Source of the DNA: Streptomyces sp. NBC_01750
GTDB lineage: Bacteria; Actinomycetota; Actinomycetes; Streptomycetales; Streptomycetaceae
DNA length: 64,000 nucleotides
Direction of reading: 5' to 3'
Assembly: GCF_035918095.1 (NCBI RefSeq)
Contig: NZ_CP109137.1
Location: 8,744,001-8,808,000, forward strand
Within the stretch, counting starts at the first letter, position 1. Each line of letters opens with the position of its first letter. Positions 1-8,061 of the stretch are shown here, in pieces. The translations under genes and the position numbers were made by a program. The notes beneath the pieces are model-generated. The model ran no database searches and was not told the DNA's origin. It saw only the letters and a list, made by a program, of their open reading frames with translations.

Positions 1-1
1 T

Positions 2-1229
2 CACGCCCTGTATAGCCATGTCCACCGCATGGACGTTCTCAGGCGGGCATGGGCCGGCGTGTGTGCAAACCAGGGTGCCCCCGGCGTGGACGGCATGACC
101 GTTGACGCGGTGGCGGCCTCGGGGGTGGATGCATTCCTCCAGGACCTATCGGAGAAACTGCGGACTTATGCGTATCGTCCGTCGGTGCTGCGGCGGGTCC
201 AGATTCCCAAACCGGGACGGCCGGGGGAGTTCCGGCCGCTTTCGATCCCCACCGTGGCAGACCGGAGGGTGATGACGGCTGCGAAACTGGTCCTGGAACC
301 GGTATTCGAGGCGCAGTTCACCGAGGCGAGCTACGGATTCCGGCCCAAACGATCCGCGATCGACGCGTGCGAAGCCGTGCGGGTCGCCGCGAACCAGCGG
401 AGGGAGTGGGTACTCGAGGCCGATATCCAGGACTGCTTCGGCACGATCGACCATGAGGCGTTTATGGCCCAGGTGGCCCAACACGTGGTGGACCGGCCGA
501 TGTTGAAACTGATCCGGGCTCGGCTTCGAATGGGAGTTCTGGAGGGCGGGGTGACCTCCCCAACCGGGGCGGGAACCCCGCAGGGTTCACCGATTTCCCC
601 GTTGCTGGCGAATATCGCGCTGCACGTTCTCGATGAGGCGTGGCAGAACCAAGGCCGTCGGCTGGGGACACTGGTGAGGTACTGCGATAATTTCGTAGTG
701 CTGTCGCCGACCAGACAACGGGCAGAAGAAGCCCGTGAATTGGCGGCAGGAGTGCTTGGACAACTAGGTATGCGCTTGCACCCCGAGAAGACCGGCATCG
801 TCTGCCTCACCCGAGGCGGGCAGGGATTCGATTTCCTCGGCTTCCACCACCGGAAGACGGAATCGTGGAAATGGCGGGGCAGGTACTACTTGCAACGCTG
901 GCCCTCGGCCAGAGCGATGCGGGTGCTGCGGGACAAAGTCCACGCGGCGACCGCTCGTTCGAAGACTGAGCGGCCGGTATCCGCCGTGGTAGCTGATCTC
1001 AACCCCGTGCTGCGGGGCTGGGCCACGTACTTCCGTAACGGTAACTCAGGGCAAGTTCAACGTGGTCGACGGCCACGTCCACGAGCGGCTGGCGATTTTC
1101 GCCAGCGCGAAACACAGACTCGCGGGCAGGAACTGGGCCACCCGGTTTACCTATGGGTGGATCACCCGGCTCGGTGTCTACCGTCTTACCGGAAACGTGC
1201 ACAGAGCGACGGCGCATGCCAGCCGGTGA
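2..1229 (+). pseudogene. Group II intron reverse transcriptase/maturase, frameshifted, 5' cut by window
   Basis: The frame is already open at base 2, so the start lies outside the window. RT motifs follow in order: the PGVDGMT block, IPKPGRPGEFRPLSIPT, EASYGFRPKRSAIDA, the first catalytic Asp in EADIQDCFGTIDH, and TPQGSPISPLLANIAL. The active-site box reads YCDN where YADD is usual, so the second Asp is Asn. The thumb/X domain follows (LHPEKT, FDFLGFHH, LNPVLRGWATYFR). Near base 1050 the frame shifts by one. The proper maturase C-terminus (FNVVDGHVHERLAIF ... ATRFTYGWITRLG) is readable in the next frame and ends at the TGA at 1227-1229. The product is therefore probably dead twice over, by frameshift and by loss of a catalytic acid. 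Confidence 0.85.
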
Positions 1230-1240
1230 AACGATGTCGG

Positions 1241-1275
1241 AAAGCCGTGTGCGGGAGAACTGCATGCACGGTTTG
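1241..1275 (+). ncRNA. Group II intron domain V
   Basis: A 34-35 nt hairpin begins AAAGCCGTGTGCGGGAG and closes with ACTGCATGCACGGTTT, including the conserved AGC catalytic triad near its 5' side and a GNRA-like loop. It sits 12 nt after the stop of the reverse transcriptase in its proper frame, the standard position. A domain VI-like hairpin follows (about 1282-1321). Confidence 0.75.
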
Positions 1276-1589
1276 AAGCGGCGGGGACTGGAAATGGAGC
1301 ATCAGCACCGCGCCAGTCCCCGACCCTACTAAGTGGCTCGGCTCTCCGCACAGCGACCGTGGGATTGACCTGGTGGGGGTCGGCTCCGGGGGATGCCATA
1401 TCGGAGCCCGGGCGAAGCTCGCCCTTCAGCCCGCTTCGGGCAAAGATCAAAGGTTAACGAACAGGGGAAGGATACTCCTCCAGTGGACATAAGATGCAGC
1501 TTGAAGCTTCAAGGATGTCTGTGGAAGCCGCGTCCCTCTGCGTCACGGACAAGCGGCGGTCAAGCTCCGAGGAAGGAAGGACCACTTCA

Positions 1590-2525
1590 GTGGATCGTCG
1601 GCCAGAGTTCAGCCTCACGCAGCTTCTCTACTTCGTTACCATAGCCGAGACCGGAAACATATCCGAAGCCGCCGAACGCCTCCACGCGTCCCAGTCCGCG
1701 GTGTCCGCCGCAATTCAGCGGCTGGAACGGCAGCTGGAGAACCAATTACTCGTGCGGCACCGCGCCAAAGGAGTCAGCCTGAGCCCGGCAGGCAAGTTGC
1801 TCATCGACGACGCACGGGAGATCCTGAGGCAGGCCCAGGCCCTGAAGCACCTCAGCAGCAAGCTCCAGAGCGAGTCCGGAGGGCGCCTCGACATCGCATC
1901 CTACTACTCGATCACCTCCTGCTTGATGCCGAGAGCCATCTCCCGAGCCACGGCTTCCCATCCCTACCTGACGGTAAACGTCCATGACGCCCACACACCG
2001 GTAGACCTGCTATTGAACGGCACATGCGAACTGGCCGTAACCCATAGTTTTAACTTATCGGAGGAGACCAGATTCACGGAAATAGTCAGGCCTAAGCTGT
2101 ACGCACTAATCGAGCAGAGCCACCCGTTGGCCGATTCGAGGACGGCCTCGTTGGCTGATTTCAAGAGCGATTCGCTCCTGATGGCAGACACGCCTTCCCC
2201 CAATCGCATTTACGCGTACATCGAGAGCGCCTTCAGAAAATCCGAAATCCCCATGCCCGAAGTTATTTCCACAACCGGGCTGGAGGCGATGCGCGCTTTG
2301 GTGGGGGCCGGCGTCGGATTCATGCTCACCCATCACAGACGCCCGTCGCCGGGCACACCGGACGGAGGTCGAATCTCCGCGGTGGAAATTACCGACGCCC
2401 TCCCGCAGCTGTCCATAGGCGTGCTGATACTACGGCAGAGTCCGCCGAGTCAGCGTGCGTGTGACTTCGTGAGAGCCCTCCGCATGACGGCCCAGGAAGT
2501 ATACGTGCCGATTACTGACGTTTAA
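1590..2525 (+). CDS. LysR-family transcriptional regulator
   Basis: A 311-aa protein of normal LysR length. The N-terminus is a winged helix-turn-helix (FSLTQLLYFVTIAETGNISE, ASQSAVSAAIQRLE), followed by a linker helix and a periplasmic-binding-type effector domain from about residue 90. The GTG start at 1590 was chosen because the GGAAGGAAGG run lies 9-10 nt upstream and the protein then begins just before the HTH; a longer frame from 1494 adds only low-complexity residues. It is the closest intact regulator to the beta-lactone cluster, though the RIT/intron/IS stack separates them. LysR regulators occur in the salinosporamide cluster. I infer, but cannot show, that it reads the paired sites near 11480 and 13100. 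Confidence 0.85.
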   Translation: MDRRPEFSLTQLLYFVTIAETGNISEAAERLHASQSAVSAAIQRLERQLENQLLVRHRAKGVSLSPAGKLLIDDAREILRQAQALKHLSSKLQSESGGRLDIASYYSITSCLMPRAISRATASHPYLTVNVHDAHTPVDLLLNGTCELAVTHSFNLSEETRFTEIVRPKLYALIEQSHPLADSRTASLADFKSDSLLMADTPSPNRIYAYIESAFRKSEIPMPEVISTTGLEAMRALVGAGVGFMLTHHRRPSPGTPDGGRISAVEITDALPQLSIGVLILRQSPPSQRACDFVRALRMTAQEVYVPITDV

Positions 2526-2626
2526 TGCGTAATGTTGTCATGGTGGGGTGGGCGCCAGTCCGGTGCCGGTACTACAGCCGTGACTCGTGTCCGTGTCCGG
2601 TAACCGTGTGATGCGTTGACCTGTGT

Positions 2627-2778
2627 GTGAGTGCGGAGCGGGCTGTACAGATCTGGGCGGGCTGGTTCGATGACTTCTTCGCCTCTTTGGCGGGTGTCTT
2701 CGGGGGGTCGAGCCGCGCCGGATGGCGATGGCCTATGTGAAGGCGCTGGTGGCGCCGGTCGAGCGCAAGAACGGGTGG
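2627..2778 (+). pseudogene. IS701-type transposase, N-terminal fragment
   Basis: From a GTG at 2627 the frame reads WAGWFDDFFASLAGVFG. After a one-base shift in the G-run near 2700 it continues VEPRRMAMAYVKALVAPVE then RKNGW. This is the typical start of IS701-family DDE transposases. Homology stops exactly at 2778, where a GTGCG sequence marks the 5' end of a group II intron. The rest of the transposase is not found downstream, so the host gene was already truncated or lost its 3' part. Confidence 0.6.
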
Positions 2779-4181
2779 GTGCGGCACGAGGCGCCATGCG
2801 ACCGGGTGGGGGTGCGAGACCTCCACCGCCGGGCCGTCGCAGCGGCCGGGTAGAAGCTGAGGGCAGTCTGATCCGGGGAGCGCTGGGGAGGATGGAAAGC
2901 AGCCCTGACAACGCCGGGACGGTGCGGCACTGCCAGACGCGCCGGGTTCGGCAAGCAAGGCCAGAAGGCGTGCGAAGAGGAACCCGTGTAAAGCCCCGTA
3001 AGTCTTGTCACCAGGCTCAAATCTGGCGGATATGAGCCCGGGAAGCAGTGCGTGACCACACATGTTTCGGCGGGTGGTCAACTTCGAAGCCGGTCTCCAA
3101 CTGCCGGTGGGGAGGCCACGCTGAAAGCCTACGGCGTAGGCGTGGCGAAGCTGCCGGGGTAGTAGCGGGACGCCGAACTGGCCGATCGGCACTTGGTGAA
3201 CGTGGGAACTACCTGCGGTCGCCCTTCTTTTCGGACAGCCGGTCCGGCGACGGAGGGCAGGCTCGTTGCCGGCTGAGGTCCGCAGGTGGGGCGGAGGCCC
3301 CGTAGTGCAATGCCCGGAGGCCGCTGGTGAATACCGACGCGCTGGAGTTCGCGCTGCTCAAGGACGAACGCCGGGTACTGGAAATGCAGACCAAGCTGTA
3401 CTGCTGGGCGACCGATGATCGTGGTCGTCGGTTTGATGACCTGTTCAATCTCGTTGCCGATCCTGCGTTCTTGCTAGTTGCGTGGGGTCGGGTGCGGGGC
3501 AACAGGGGCGCTCGTTCGGCCGGGGTGGACGGGCAGACAGCCCGCTCCGTGGAGGACGGGCAAGGCGTCGGGGTATTTCTCGACGAGGTGCGGTCCGATA
3601 TGAAGGGCCGTGCCTTTCGTCCGCTTCCTGTGCGGGAAAGGATGATCCCCAAGCCGGGGACGGCCAAGCGTCGTCGGCTGGGCATTCCGACCGTGCGGGA
3701 CCGGGTGGTCCAGGCGTCCCTGAAGTTGGTGTTGGAGCCGATCTTCGAGGCGGACTTCCTCCCGTGCTCCTACGGGTTCCGTCCGAAGCGCCGGGCTCAT
3801 GACGCGCTCGCCGAAGCGCACCACTTCGCCAAGAACTCGTATGAGTGGATGGTGGAGGGTGACATTGAGGCGTGTTTCGACTCGATCGACCACACGGCCC
3901 TGATGGACCGTGTGCGTCAGCGGGTCGGAGACCGGCGCGGCCTTGACCTGGTGAAAGCGTTCCTGAAAGCGGGCATCCTCACCGAAGGTGGCCTGCCCAG
4001 GGAGACCGACAGCGGAACTCCGTAGGGAGGGATTCTGTCACCGCTGCCGTCGAACATCGCTCTGTCCGTCCCTGACGAGTTCATCGCGGCCGGACCGGGC
4101 GGGCCGCGGTCCACTCAGGCGGAGCGGGCCGGGCGACGGCGTCGGAAGCTGCCCAACTACCGGTTGTTCCGGTATGCGGAT
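2779..4181 (+). mobile_element. Second group II intron, 5' part, interrupted by the RIT element
   Basis: The 5' junction is placed at 2779, where GTGCGG directly follows the last recognisable transposase codon (GUGYG is the group II 5' consensus). About 550 bases of structured, non-coding DNA (domains I-III) precede a reverse transcriptase starting at 3327. The intron is cut at 4181 by the RIT element and resumes at 7610 with GACTTTCTG, which restores the YADDFL motif. No domain V was found after 7610, so the 3' part is lost or unrecognisable. Confidence 0.65.
3327..4181 (+). pseudogene. Group II intron reverse transcriptase, nonsense mutation and RIT insertion
   Basis: The start GTG at 3327 follows a purine-rich stretch (CCGGAGG). 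Readable RT blocks are RSAGVDGQTARSVED, IPKPGTAKRRRLGIPTVRDR, CSYGFRPKRRAHDAL and MVEGDIEACFDSIDH. At 4023-4025 the conserved TPQG box reads TP-stop-G (CAG to TAG). The frame continues after it as GGILSPLPSNIALSVPDEF and YRLFRYAD, where the RIT element begins. Joining 4181 to 7610 gives RYADDFLIAVTG, so the insertion sits inside the catalytic YADD box. The homology fades shortly after 7640. It differs from the first RT in sequence and is a separate intron type. Confidence 0.8.
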
Positions 4182-4202
4182 CTATGCCGAGTTCGGCATA
4201 GG

Positions 4203-4255
4203 TCCGCTTATGCCGTGTGCCGGGTTATGCCGACTGCGGCGGCGACAGCATGACG
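4203..4255 (+). repeat. RIT left inverted repeat (53 bp)
   Basis: Starts TCCGCTTATGCCGTGTGCCG and ends in CAGCATGACG. Its reverse complement is identical, by hand comparison, to 7556-7608. The match does not extend on either side. Confidence 0.93.
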
Positions 4256-4361
4256 GATCTGGGGTCTGGTTTCGAAAGCTTCAGCATAACCGGCGGCCTT
4301 CGTACGAGGGGGCCCATATCCCTGTCTGTACGGGCGAGTTGCCTGCAGACAGGAGAGGATC

Positions 4362-5594
4362 ATGGATGTGATCGGAGGGCGGCGCCGTGGGCCGGTGCCG
4401 CTGGTTATGACGGGGCCGTTGGCCGCGTACGAGTCGCTGGTGTGTACGGAGTTGTCGTCCCGGGGGTATGCGGAGTCGTCGGTGAGGGACGCGGTGCACA
4501 TGATGCGGCGCCTGAGCCTGTGGATGGATCGGCGTGAGCTCGTCGCGGCCGGACTGGCGCCGACGAGGGTGGAAGAGTTCCTGGCCTTCCGGCGGGCAGT
4601 GTGCTCCTCCGAGCCGGTGGCCCGGCGGTCTCTGGGGGCGGTGATCAAGGTGCTGCGGCACGTCGGCGCGGTTCCGGTTCCGGACGAGGTCGACGGCGAC
4701 GCGGTGCAGGAGGTGCTGGCGGACTACGGCGCCTACCTGCGCGGGGAGCGGGGTTTGGCGGCTGAGTCGGTCCGCTGCTACTGCGGCCAGGCCCGCAAGT
4801 TCCTTGTTGCGCTGCCGGATCCGCTGGACGACTCGCTGGCTCGGCTGGATGCCGCGCAGGTGACCGCGTTCATGGTGCGGCACGCTGCGGACGCCGAGAG
4901 TGTTTGGTCGGCGAAAGCCCTGGTGACTGCGGTCCGATCGCTGCTGCGTTACCTGCACGTGGACGGCCGGATCCCGGTGCCGCTGACCGGGTCGGTTCCC
5001 GCGGTGGCGGGCTGGCGGCTTGGTTCTTTGCCTCGCGGACTGGAATCACAGCAGGTGTCCGCGCTGCTGTCCGCACCGGACCCGGAGTCCACGGCGGGGC
5101 GGCGGGAAAAGGCGGTACTGACGGTGCTCGCCCGTCTCGGGTTGCGCGGCTCGGAAGTCGCCGCCCTCCAGCTGAGCGACATCGACTGGCATGCGGGGGA
5201 GATCGCAGTGCGGGGCAAGGGCTCCCGCGTCGAGCGGCTGCCGCTGACAGCCGAGGTCGGCGAGGCGCTCTCGGAGTACCTGATGAAAGACCGCCCCAGG
5301 TGTTCGGCCACGGCCGTGTTTCTCACCGCCCGGGCTCCCTGTCAGGCGCTCACCGGAGCCTGTATCCGAGCGATCATGGGGCGGGCCTGCGAGAGGGCGG
5401 GACTGCCGCGACTGGGCTCCCACCGGCTCCGCCACAGTCTGGCCACCACCATCCTGCGGGCCGGGGCGCCGCTGCCTGAAGTGGGCCAAGTGCTCCGTCA
5501 TCGCAGCCAGTTGAGCACCACCATCTACGCGAAAGTCGACCATGAAGCCCTCCGGTCCCTGGCCCAGCCGTGGCCGGAAGGCGGTGCACGGTGA
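4362..5594 (+). CDS. Tyrosine recombinase RitA-like (first of trio)
   Basis: A 410-aa site-specific recombinase. There are two N-terminal SAM-like core-binding regions (residues about 15-215) and a C-terminal catalytic domain. The catalytic residues are visible: Arg in LGLRGSEVAAL, the HRLRHSLAT block, HR in LRHRSQ and the Tyr nucleophile in STTIYAKV. The start ATG at 4362 has a GGAGAGG Shine-Dalgarno 5 nt upstream. Its stop overlaps the GTG of the next recombinase (GTGA at 5591-5594), so the two are translationally coupled. It presumably acts with its two partners on the 53-bp ends. Confidence 0.9.
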   Translation: MDVIGGRRRGPVPLVMTGPLAAYESLVCTELSSRGYAESSVRDAVHMMRRLSLWMDRRELVAAGLAPTRVEEFLAFRRAVCSSEPVARRSLGAVIKVLRHVGAVPVPDEVDGDAVQEVLADYGAYLRGERGLAAESVRCYCGQARKFLVALPDPLDDSLARLDAAQVTAFMVRHAADAESVWSAKALVTAVRSLLRYLHVDGRIPVPLTGSVPAVAGWRLGSLPRGLESQQVSALLSAPDPESTAGRREKAVLTVLARLGLRGSEVAALQLSDIDWHAGEIAVRGKGSRVERLPLTAEVGEALSEYLMKDRPRCSATAVFLTARAPCQALTGACIRAIMGRACERAGLPRLGSHRLRHSLATTILRAGAPLPEVGQVLRHRSQLSTTIYAKVDHEALRSLAQPWPEGGAR

Positions 5595-6521
5595 CCACGC
5601 TTCGACAGCACGCGCAGGAGTACCTGGCCATGCGCCGACGGCTGGGATTCAAGCTGACCACCTTCGGCGAGAAGCTGATGAGTTTCATCAGCTACCTGGA
5701 ACACACGGGCAACACCGTCCTGACCACCCGAGCCGCGCTCGCCTGGGCGACGAGTACGCCTCGCAGCAGCGATGAAGTGCACTGGAGCAGGCGGCTGATG
5801 GTCGTGAGGATCTTCGCCCGGCACCTCAAGGCCCTGGAACCGGCGACCGAGATTCCGCCCGATGATGCCCTGCCGCACCACTACCGGCGCATCACCCCGC
5901 ACCTGTTCACCCCCGCCGAACTGGCCCGCTTGCTCGCGGCGACGAGTGCCCTGAGTCCGGCCTTCCGGGCCCGCACCTGGCACACCTTCATCGGCCTGCT
6001 GGCCGTGAGCGGCCTGCGCACGTCCGGAAGCCTGCGGTCTGGACCGCACCGACGTCGACCTTGCTGGCGGTCTTCTCACCGTGAGGGAGACCAAGTTCGG
6101 CAAGTCGAGGCAGGTTCCGGTACATGCCAGCACCATCACGGCACTGCGGAGGTATGCCCGGGAGCGCGATCTCCAGCGGCCCGCCCCGAGCACGGCGGCC
6201 TTCCTGGTCTCCACCCGCGGCACCCGACTCGACTCCCACAACCTCCCGCGCACCTTCGTCCAGCTGCTGTCCGCGGCGGATATCACCGCAAGTGAGGGCC
6301 GCCGCAGGCCCCGTTTGCACGATCTGAGGCACACTTTCGCGACCACGACCTTGCTGGAGTGGTACCGCGACGGCGCGGACGTGCAGGCGAAGCTCCCGCT
6401 GCTGACCACCTATCTCGGTCACGCCGACCCGAAGTCCACCTACTGGTATCTCTCCGGCTCACCGGAACTGTTGTCCCTGGCCGCGGTCCGTCTGGAGCAC
6501 AGCTTCGGAGGCCGGCCATGA
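5591..6521 (+). pseudogene. Tyrosine recombinase RitB-like, one-base frameshift
   Basis: The middle recombinase starts at GTG 5591 and would end at 6521 with about 310 residues. The reading frame breaks near 6026 in TCCGGAAGCC. Removing one G restores SEACGLDRTDVDLAGGLL and joins the N-terminal SAM-like part to the catalytic part (ETKFGKSRQVPVH, HDLRHTFAT, YLGHADPKSTYWY with the Tyr). The catalytic residues are otherwise intact. The lesion may be a real mutation or a sequencing error in a GC run. Its stop overlaps the next start (ATGA, 6518-6521). Confidence 0.85.
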
Positions 6522-7507
6522 GCGACCTTGCACCCCTGCTGCAGGGCTTCTTCACCGACAAGCTGATGCTCCCGCTCCAGGCCAGCCCGCACACCATCGC
6601 GGCCTACCGCGACACCTTCACTCTCCTGCTCGGCTTCGTCGAGCAGCGCACCGGCCGCCGGCCGACCCGCTTGAGCATCGCCGACCTGGACGCACCGACG
6701 ATCGGCGCGTTCCTCCAGCACCTGGAAACCGTCCGCGGCAACACCGCGGCGACCCGCAACATCCGGCTCGCCGCGATCCGTTCGTTCTTCCGCTACGCGG
6801 CCCTACGGGCGCCCGAGCACGCGGCGGTGATCCAGCGGGTGCTGGCGATCCCGCCCAAACGCTTCGACCGGGCCATCGTCAACTACCTGACCACCACGGA
6901 GACCGACGCCCTGGTCGCGGCACCGGACCGCACCACATGGACCGGACGGCGCGATCACGCCCTGCTCCTGACCGGTATCCACACCGGACTGCGGGTCAGC
7001 GAGATGACTCGGCTCACGCTCCAGGACGTCCATCTGGGCTCCGGCCCTCACCTGCGCTGCCACGGCAAGGGACGCAAGGACCGGTGCACCCCGCTGACCA
7101 GCGACACCGTCAAGGTGCTCAAGACCTGGCTGAAGGAACGAGGCGGCGAGCGAGGCGATCCGCTGTTCCCGAGCCGCCGCGGCACCCCGCTCAGCCGGGA
7201 TGCCGTCGAACACCTCGTCACCAAGCACACCCGGACCGCCGCAGTCACCTGCCCGTCGCTGGCCGACAAGCACGTCACCCCCCACACCCTGCGGCACAGC
7301 ACCGCGATGGCACTCCTTCACGCGGGAGTTGACGTCTCCGTGATCGCCCTCTGGCTCGGCCACGAATCAACCGAAACCACGCAAATCTATCTGCACGCCG
7401 ACATGAGCATCAAAGAACGAGCGCTCGCGCGCACGGCTCCCGCCGGCAGCACCCCCGGACGTTTCACTGCTCCGGACAACCTGCTGGCGTTCCTCCAGAC
7501 ACTTTGA
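6518..7507 (+). CDS. Tyrosine recombinase RitC-like (third of trio)
   Basis: A 329-aa recombinase starting at the ATG that overlaps the RitB stop; a longer frame from 6359 is RitB in another frame. The N-terminal SAM-like domain (residues about 10-105) is followed by a catalytic domain with TGLRVSEMTRL, HGKGRKDR, TPHTLRHSTAMALLHAGVD, LGHEST and the Tyr in TTQIYLHAD. All catalytic residues are present. It ends about 50 bases before the right inverted repeat. Confidence 0.9.
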   Translation: MSDLAPLLQGFFTDKLMLPLQASPHTIAAYRDTFTLLLGFVEQRTGRRPTRLSIADLDAPTIGAFLQHLETVRGNTAATRNIRLAAIRSFFRYAALRAPEHAAVIQRVLAIPPKRFDRAIVNYLTTTETDALVAAPDRTTWTGRRDHALLLTGIHTGLRVSEMTRLTLQDVHLGSGPHLRCHGKGRKDRCTPLTSDTVKVLKTWLKERGGERGDPLFPSRRGTPLSRDAVEHLVTKHTRTAAVTCPSLADKHVTPHTLRHSTAMALLHAGVDVSVIALWLGHESTETTQIYLHADMSIKERALARTAPAGSTPGRFTAPDNLLAFLQTL

Positions 7508-7555
7508 GTTGGAGGACACGGGTTATGCCGACCACTCCGAAGCAGGCACACAGCT

Positions 7556-7608
7556 CGTCATGCTGTCGCCGCCGCAGTCGGCATAACCCGGCACACGGCA
7601 TAAGCGGA
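7556..7608 (-). repeat. RIT right inverted repeat (53 bp)
   Basis: Reverse complement of 4203-4255 with no mismatch found by hand. It ends in GCGGA, immediately before the resumed reverse transcriptase sequence. Confidence 0.93.
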
Positions 7609-7609
7609 T

Positions 7610-8061
7610 GACTTTCTGATCGCTGTGACCGGGACCCGTCGCCTGATCGGTGTCACTGCGGCGGCAGCACGGCGCCGCCCGCCTCGGAGAAGACCCTGGC
7701 CCAAGGCGATCGCAGCTCCCGTACGCAGGGCGCTCAGTACGGGGGCTCGTGGAGCGGGAGCTGCCGGAGACGGTCGCAGGCACCCCCGACGCGTTCGGGG
7801 TCGGGCCGGGAGGCTGTGCGCCTCGTGCCGCACCAGGTCAACGGGGAGATGCCGCGGTCGGTCCCCGGGTCCGTCCCGTCGGCCCCGGACCACGCACGAC
7901 GACGCGGCCCCGGCAGCCCGACCGGCGACGGCCTCGTCCTTGCGCGCCGGGTGGTTCGCCGACGGCATGACGTCAGGCACGACACCACTGCGCTGAGCTT
8001 CCGAGGCCCGACTGCGGCCGGACCGTCGGGAGCTCAGCGGCCCTGTACGGCAAGCCGCCCA
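7610..8061. other. Unassigned stretch after the RIT element
   Basis: The first ten or so codons (DFLIAVTG) continue the interrupted reverse transcriptase. After about 7640 no RT homology, domain V or other feature is recognisable on either strand. The open frames here have no recognisable motif and arginine/proline-rich composition typical of GC-rich shadows. The dehydrogenase operon on the minus strand ends at 8062. Confidence 0.5.

Larger units (their letters stand above)
1..1329 (+). mobile_element. Group II intron, 3' part (5' end lies before the window)
   Basis: The window opens inside a retroelement. A maturase-type reverse transcriptase is read first. It is followed by a sequence that folds as group II intron domain V (1241-1275) and then a hairpin that fits domain VI, with a GGGGACTGG arm near 1282-1290 pairing a CCAGTCCCC arm near 1313-1321. 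The 3' splice site is placed at about 1329, after ...GACCCTAC, which is the usual kind of 3' end. The downstream exon (1330 onwards) does not code for anything I recognise, so the host site is unknown. Because the reverse transcriptase is frameshifted and its YADD motif is altered, the copy is probably immobile on its own. Confidence 0.8.
4182..7609 (+). mobile_element. RIT element (three tyrosine recombinases in an overlapping operon)
   Basis: Three tyrosine recombinase genes overlap head to tail (GTGA and ATGA overlaps) between 53-bp inverted repeats, the layout of Recombinase-in-Trio elements. The flanking reverse transcriptase gene reads through when the element is removed. The hexamer GCGGAT occurs at both junctions (4176-4181 and 7604-7609) and may be a target duplication, although part of it is shared with the right repeat. 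On the left only, a 20-nt palindrome (4182-4201, CTATGCCGA-GT-TCGGCATAG) lies outside the repeat. Subterminal GGTTATGC copies occur at both ends. The middle recombinase is frameshifted, so this copy may not move by itself. Confidence 0.85.

Noticed and set aside
7625..7996. Plus-strand frame after the RIT element
   Set aside because: Arg/Ala/Pro-rich without motifs; only its first codons belong to the interrupted reverse transcriptase.
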